Part shown: piece by piece, positions 6,644 through 9,649 of the stretch
Position numbering within the stretch: the first letter of the stretch is position 1
How the letters are laid out: every line of letters begins with the position of its first letter
Source: Anaerolineales bacterium
GTDB lineage: Bacteria; Chloroflexota; Anaerolineae; Anaerolineales; Villigracilaceae
Direction: 5' to 3'
NCBI GenBank assembly: GCA_025966435.1
Contig: JAICRQ010000093.1
Coordinates: 1-9,649 of the forward strand
Length of the DNA stretch: 9,649 nucleotides
Program-made: the position numbers and the translations under genes
The notes under the pieces: model-generated
What the model was told of the DNA's origin: nothing
The model's input: only the letters and a program-made list of their open reading frames with translations
Databases searched by the model: none

Positions 6644-7437
6644 AGATTGAGATCAAAGATTTGTACTTCACCTATCCCACTGGCGTGGAAGCGCTACGCG
6701 GTATTTCTTTGACGGTTGAGTCCGGCGAGCAAGTCGCAATCGTCGGGCAGAACGGCGCAGGGAAAACGACTCTCGTCAAGCACCTCAACGGACTGTTACT
6801 ACCAACCCGAGGTCAGGTGAAGATCGGAGGTTGGGACACGACTAAGTATCCCGTGGCAAAACTGGCGAGCCGGGTTGGCTATGTGTTTCAAAATCCGGAC
6901 GAGCAGTTGTTCTCGAGGAACGTAGGAATGGAAGTTGCGTTTGGTCCGAAAAACCTGGGGTTCGACGCTGAGCGCGTGGAGGCACTTGTCAACGATGCGC
7001 TGGTGCTGACGCAGCTCGCCGACAAGACGGAAACGAATCCGTATGATCTCTCGGCTACATGGCGAAAGATGGTTGCTCTCGCTTCTATCCTTTCGATGGA
7101 TACGGACATCCTCATCTTCGATGAACCTACCACCGGGCAGGACGCCGTCAATGTGGCGCGGATTGCCCATGTGATCGCGGAGCTGCGAAAACGTGGCAAG
7201 ACAGTGATTACCATCACTCACGATATTGATTTCTGCGCCGAGAACTTCGAGCGTGTGATTGCCATGTCACAGGGGAAAATCCTACTGGATGGCAGAACCA
7301 ACGATGTGCTGGGACGGGAGGAAATTCTGGCGAGTACGTATGTCGATCCCCCGCAATTGACGCGTCTCGGAAAACGATTAGGGTTTAAGAATACAGTCCG
7401 AAATCAGGAAGAATTCCTGAACGCTTTAAAGAAATAG
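6640..7437 (+). CDS. ecfA: ECF transporter ATP-binding protein, subunit with degenerate signature motif
   Basis: A 265-residue ABC ATPase partner of the preceding gene. Walker A GQNGAGKTT (36-44), Q-loop FQNPDEQ (Q84), Walker B ILIFDE (157-162), TTGQD D-loop and switch His194 (ITHDIDF) are all intact. The signature motif is not: where the partner has LSGGQQQRVALAS, this protein has LSATWRKMVALAS (137-149), the same length but without either Gly, the Gln or the final Arg. In a head-to-tail dimer the signature of one subunit completes the ATP site on the Walker A of the other, so the site on the first ATPase would be non-canonical while the site on this protein would be intact. Such asymmetry is known in heterodimeric ABC transporters; how common it is in ECF ATPases cannot be checked here. 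The start ATG overlaps the previous stop (ATGA), with GAGGG four bases upstream. Confidence 0.9.
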   Translation: MKIEIKDLYFTYPTGVEALRGISLTVESGEQVAIVGQNGAGKTTLVKHLNGLLLPTRGQVKIGGWDTTKYPVAKLASRVGYVFQNPDEQLFSRNVGMEVAFGPKNLGFDAERVEALVNDALVLTQLADKTETNPYDLSATWRKMVALASILSMDTDILIFDEPTTGQDAVNVARIAHVIAELRKRGKTVITITHDIDFCAENFERVIAMSQGKILLDGRTNDVLGREEILASTYVDPPQLTRLGKRLGFKNTVRNQEEFLNALKK

Positions 7438-7464
7438 CTCAGAAAGGCGGATAGCTTGTGCAGC

Positions 7465-7890
7465 CTAGATTTCGGAGCGGCCCGGTCGGGTCGCTCCTGC
7501 TGCATAGACCGCCAATTCTTCATATCCGGAATCTTCAGCAAACTCGCGTTTGTAGATCACATCCTCAAAGACCGCAATAACGATTTCAGCCGTTGTATAA
7601 ATTTTGCAGCCGGACTCAAAGTGTCCGCCGAGTGTCCTTCCGTCGCTGTCTGCGATGGAAATGTGCAAATGGGACCCGTGGACAGAGAGGGTCCCGGTGA
7701 TTGAGACAATCTCGAACGGACCGCTGTATTCGGAGTTTTGAGCTCTGTCGGCAAGGCGTATGCTGGCATGGCGCAGGCTTCCCACGCCGCTTAGCACGCA
7801 GCCTGCTTGAACGTGCTTTTTCATTACAAATGCCTGAATAGAATCAAATAAGTCCTGTCCAGGTGTGAGACGAAAGGTATAATTTTGCAT
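7465..7890 (-). CDS. PPC / DUF296 domain protein (PCC-type)
   Basis: A 141-residue single-domain protein of the PPC (plants and prokaryotes conserved, DUF296) family. Family hallmarks are GVGSL (35-39), FEIVSITGTLS (59-69), HLHISIAD with His74 and His76, and GGHFESGCKIYTTAEIV with His90; these histidines match the metal-site pattern of prokaryotic PPC proteins. Plant relatives are fused to AT-hook DNA-binding motifs; none is present here. Prokaryotic single-domain members form trimers and their function is mostly unknown, so no role is proposed. The ATG at 7890 has a strong Shine-Dalgarno, GGAGGG (7902-7897), and a TATAAT box 17 nt upstream. The last nine codons (tail TRPGRSEI) lie in a GC-rich hairpin and are not part of the conserved domain. 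It converges on the second ATPase gene with 27 nt between stop codons. Confidence 0.85.
   Translation of the reverse strand: MQNYTFRLTPGQDLFDSIQAFVMKKHVQAGCVLSGVGSLRHASIRLADRAQNSEYSGPFEIVSITGTLSVHGSHLHISIADSDGRTLGGHFESGCKIYTTAEIVIAVFEDVIYKREFAEDSGYEELAVYAAGATRPGRSEI
7474..7497. terminator. Possible bidirectional terminator hairpin between convergent genes
   Basis: A 10-bp stem (7474-7483 with 7488-7497, arms GGAGCGGCCC and GGGTCGCTCC, one G-T wobble) with a GGTC loop. It lies between the ends of the second ATPase gene and the PPC gene, inside the last codons of the latter. No T-run follows on either strand, so intrinsic termination is uncertain; it may act as a transcription block or mRNA 3'-end stabiliser. 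Confidence 0.45.
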
Positions 7891-7896
7891 AGAGAA

Positions 7897-7913
7897 CCCT
7901 CCGTGCGATTATA
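7897..7913 (-). promoter_or_regulatory. -10 box and Shine-Dalgarno of the PPC gene
   Basis: On the minus strand TATAAT (7913-7908) is followed 17 nt later by the ATG at 7890, with GGAGGG (7902-7897) in between. Upstream, GTGCAA is a weak -35 candidate at 17-nt spacing; it overlaps an inverted repeat at 7931-7944. Confidence 0.5.
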
Positions 7914-7930
7914 CAATTGGACTGACGGGT

Positions 7931-7944
7931 TTGCACTTTTGCAA
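7931..7944. repeat. Small inverted repeat in the divergent PPC / FemAB-like promoter region
   Basis: TTGCA (7931-7935) and TGCAA (7940-7944) are perfect inverted copies around CTTT. The element sits where the -35 region of the PPC promoter would be, in the 117-nt divergent intergenic region, and could be an operator. Two 5-bp arms can arise by chance. Confidence 0.3.
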
Positions 7945-7982
7945 GGAATCATAAGGCAATGTTTGTTTTTATTCTGCTCATG

Positions 7983-8002
7983 TAAAATGGGAGCGTAGGA
8001 GA
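7983..8002 (+). promoter_or_regulatory. -10-like box and Shine-Dalgarno of the FemAB-like gene
   Basis: TAAAAT (7983-7988) lies 19 nt before the ATG at 8008, and AGGAGA (7997-8002) lies five bases before it, fixing the start. No good -35 at normal spacing; TTGTTT (7963-7968) is only 14 nt away. Confidence 0.45.
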
Positions 8003-8007
8003 AGCCA

Positions 8008-9045
8008 ATGGCGAATCTAAACGTGCAGACATTCAAGAGTATTCATGAAATCGATTCACAGGTGTGGGATCGGATTGTCGCGGGACGCGGCTTTCAGAGC
8101 CATAACTGGTACCAGTTTGGCGAACGCGCCATGGCAGAGTGCGAGCCCACGTACCTGATCGCGCGGGACGAGGATACTCCCATCGCAGGCGCGGCACTCT
8201 TCCGGATACGGAATGAACCTCTGCCGCTCCCTGAAGTGGCGCGCCGTTTTATGGCTTCCGTATTGAAGCATCGCCCCCTGCTTGTTTGCCGGTCTCCGCT
8301 GGCAGATACCTCAGCGCTCCTCTTGCCGGGTCATCCGCTTCGCGATGAAGCCCTGGCAGTCCTGGCAGAAGCAGCACACACGGAGTTCAAAAAGCAGCGC
8401 TGTTCCTTCCTCTTATTTGATTACCTGCTGACCGAACAATTGCGATACCCGACCTGGCCCAAGGGATTTGAACCGGTCACGATTTCTGAGCCCGGCACCT
8501 ATATGCCTATGGAATGGGAGAGCTTTGAAGCATATCTCGAGGCTGGCAACAAGCATGACCGCCAACATTACAAGCGCAGTCTGCGGGAGGCAGAGAAAAA
8601 CGGGCTTGTCCTCAGCAAACACAAGACTATTTCAGATGTGGAACGGGCGCTGAAGTTGATCCGCAACGTTTCCATCTGGCACGGGTCCGCACCCAACCCG
8701 TGGATGCGCGGTCTGCTCGAGAATTTTTCCATGATCGATGGCACCTGGCTGGAGATCCATAAAGAGGATCAATTGGTCGGCTGCGGCGCGGTGGTACGCG
8801 ATAATAAATTCCAGCTTGCCCTCGCCCTGGGACTCGAAGACGACGTTCCGGGAGGATATTTCCTTCTCTTATATACCGCCCTGAAGGAAGCCTTTGAAAA
8901 CGAGGTTCGCCTGGTCCGTTTTGGCAGCGGCGCCTACGATATCAAGCGCCGGCTGGGCTTTCATCTCGAAGATACCAATCACGCGATGGTAGCAATGGCT
9001 GGCATTACATCCAGTGCTGTGAAGAAACTTGTAGCACCGAAATAA
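8008..9045 (+). CDS. FemAB-like / GNAT-fold acyltransferase
   Basis: A 345-residue protein with the layout of FemAB-like double-GNAT acyltransferases (Acetyltransf_6 or the peptidoglycan-biosynthesis-like DUF482 group). The N-terminal half has FQSHNWYQFGERAMAE, then YLIARDEDTPIAGAALFRI, a typical GNAT strand pair. The second half holds a basic helix, NKHDRQHYKRSLREAEKNG (181-199), followed by VGCGAVVRDN and a C-terminal FGSGAYDIKRRLGF (305-318), the D-x-K-x-x-x-G-F pattern common in this group. Members transfer aminoacyl or acyl groups onto cell-wall, peptidoglycan or polysaccharide precursors; the actual donor and acceptor here are unknown. No signal peptide or membrane helix is evident, so it is probably cytoplasmic. 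It appears to be a single-gene transcript, divergent from the PPC gene, with its own Shine-Dalgarno. The function is only family-level. Confidence 0.65.
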   Translation: MANLNVQTFKSIHEIDSQVWDRIVAGRGFQSHNWYQFGERAMAECEPTYLIARDEDTPIAGAALFRIRNEPLPLPEVARRFMASVLKHRPLLVCRSPLADTSALLLPGHPLRDEALAVLAEAAHTEFKKQRCSFLLFDYLLTEQLRYPTWPKGFEPVTISEPGTYMPMEWESFEAYLEAGNKHDRQHYKRSLREAEKNGLVLSKHKTISDVERALKLIRNVSIWHGSAPNPWMRGLLENFSMIDGTWLEIHKEDQLVGCGAVVRDNKFQLALALGLEDDVPGGYFLLLYTALKEAFENEVRLVRFGSGAYDIKRRLGFHLEDTNHAMVAMAGITSSAVKKLVAPK

Positions 9046-9290
9046 ACCAGGCAGTTCTTTACGCAAGAGCTATACAGCCAGCACTACAGCGTAGCATCGG
9101 TTCAGATCCCGCATTGTTAGAAAACAATGTGCAGACTCTGAGTGATCTACGAAAGACAATTTCCCCATCCTCCTTACAAGTGGAGAGGTCAGGCGCGTAC
9201 AAAACGGAAAAGAGCTATGCTCCAAAAAACGGTGACCGGACATGTAGCATTCTCGAATAGGAGTTTCCGATTCCGAGCGCGCAACACAAC
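9046..9290. other. Intergenic region without a convincing gene
   Basis: This 245-nt stretch contains no frame with coding character. Two small hairpins can be drawn: AGTTCTT with AAGAGCT (9053-9071, one G-T wobble) just after the FemAB-like stop, and CATTGTT with AACAATG around AGAA (9112-9129). Neither is followed by a T-run. No clear promoter was identified; the TANAAT box at about 20 nt before the start codon, seen at other genes, is absent before 9291. Confidence 0.5.
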
Positions 9291-9649
9291 ATGCCAATGA
9301 TTCCTTTCGAGCAATTCCTGCAGCTTCCTACCGAGGATGTCGCCGCGCTGGTCCGTGCCAGCGGACAAAAGGTATGCGTATTCCCCGTCAATGGGACCCG
9401 GCGCTGGTTTATGCTTGAACATGCCGGTGAGATCAAGGACAATTTCTTCGAAGCGTACATGGATGCTTCGATCAAGAATCATGTGGACTTGTGCGCCATG
9501 CTGTTCCACCACGGGATCGATATCATCCTGGCTCCCGTGTTCGGACGTGAGCTCATGCGCCGTGGGGATGAATACACTCAGCGTGTTGGGATAGATGGGC
9601 TGGTGCGCACATCCACAGATGACAGCTATCGCCAGTTCTTCGAGCAATA
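9291..9649 (+). CDS. Rv3378c-like terpenoid synthase / prenyltransferase (tuberculosinol synthase family), 3' end outside window
   Basis: Partial gene: 119 complete codons from the ATG at 9291, running off the right edge without a stop. The translation strongly resembles the N-terminus of Mycobacterium tuberculosis Rv3378c as I remember it: EQFLQLPTEDVAALVR, then GQKVCVFPVNGTRRWFMLE, then AMLFHHGIDIILAPVFGREL and RRGDEYTQR. That enzyme has a cis-prenyltransferase (UppS-like) fold and converts tuberculosinyl diphosphate to tuberculosinol or transfers it to adenosine. Homologues occur in Chloroflexota, where a Herpetosiphon member makes the diterpene alcohol kolavelool. At position 34, where Rv3378c has Asp (FPFDGTRRW; equivalent to the catalytic Asp of UppS), this protein has Asn, while both Arg residues are kept. 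The frame is closed by TAG at 9258, and no other usual start codon precedes 9291; ATG 9297 is an alternative. No Shine-Dalgarno is seen. Product specificity is unknown. Confidence 0.7.
   Translation, partial: MPMIPFEQFLQLPTEDVAALVRASGQKVCVFPVNGTRRWFMLEHAGEIKDNFFEAYMDASIKNHVDLCAMLFHHGIDIILAPVFGRELMRRGDEYTQRVGIDGLVRTSTDDSYRQFFEQ

Noticed and set aside
9112..9129. Hairpin CATTGTT-AGAA-AACAATG after the FemAB-like gene
   Set aside because: AT-rich stem with no T-run; could form by chance, so noted only in the intergenic entry.
9189..9647. Minus-strand open frame of about 150 codons at the right end
   Set aside because: It is the antisense of the Rv3378c-like gene, whose plus-strand translation has recognisable family motifs; the minus-strand product has none.
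1..9649. CRISPR array, tRNA, transposase or phage genes
   Set aside because: No regularly spaced repeats, no cloverleaf with tRNA-like arms and no transposase or phage-like protein motifs were seen on either strand.

Overview
The window looks like an ordinary chromosomal stretch of a moderately GC-rich bacterium. The gene content (tandem Usp protein, PPC/DUF296 protein, FemAB-like acyltransferase, a dedicated ECF transporter, an Rv3378c-like terpenoid enzyme) and short gene leaders fit Chloroflexota, perhaps Anaerolineae. That placement is inference; no rRNA or other marker gene is present. No tRNA, insertion sequence or CRISPR array was seen.

Layout. (1) At the left edge is the 3' part of a tandem universal stress protein gene; its frame is open to the window edge. 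(2) Convergent with it, overlapping by 14 bp, is a minus-strand MFS transporter. (3) Divergent from the MFS gene are two tandem nucleoside hydrolase paralogues on the plus strand. (4) A 99-nt gap with a good Shine-Dalgarno leads to an ECF-transporter S component, which ends at a strong intrinsic terminator. (5) After a 207-nt gap holding a 46-nt near-perfect hairpin come ecfT and two ATPase genes with overlapping ends, completing an ECF transporter. (6) A minus-strand PPC/DUF296 gene converges on the second ATPase gene. (7) Divergent from it is a FemAB-like acyltransferase. (8) After a 245-nt gap comes the 5' part (119 codons) of a gene resembling mycobacterial Rv3378c (tuberculosinol / tuberculosinyl-adenosine synthase); it runs off the right edge.

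How they may work together. The two hydrolases, the adjacent S component, and the EcfT-A-A module form a plausible nucleoside uptake and cleavage locus. The ECF transporter would import a nucleoside or ribose-containing vitamin precursor, and the cytoplasmic hydrolases would release base plus ribose. The divergent MFS carrier may handle related compounds. The substrate is inferred from context only.

Notable points: the second ECF ATPase has lost the ABC signature (LSATW in place of LSGGQ). The second hydrolase has Asn where the classical family has the catalytic His. The S component has an extra C-terminal membrane helix. The terpenoid enzyme has Asn in place of the family Asp at position 34. 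Four independently transcribed genes share a TATAAT/TAAAAT box placed 17 to 20 nt before the start codon.
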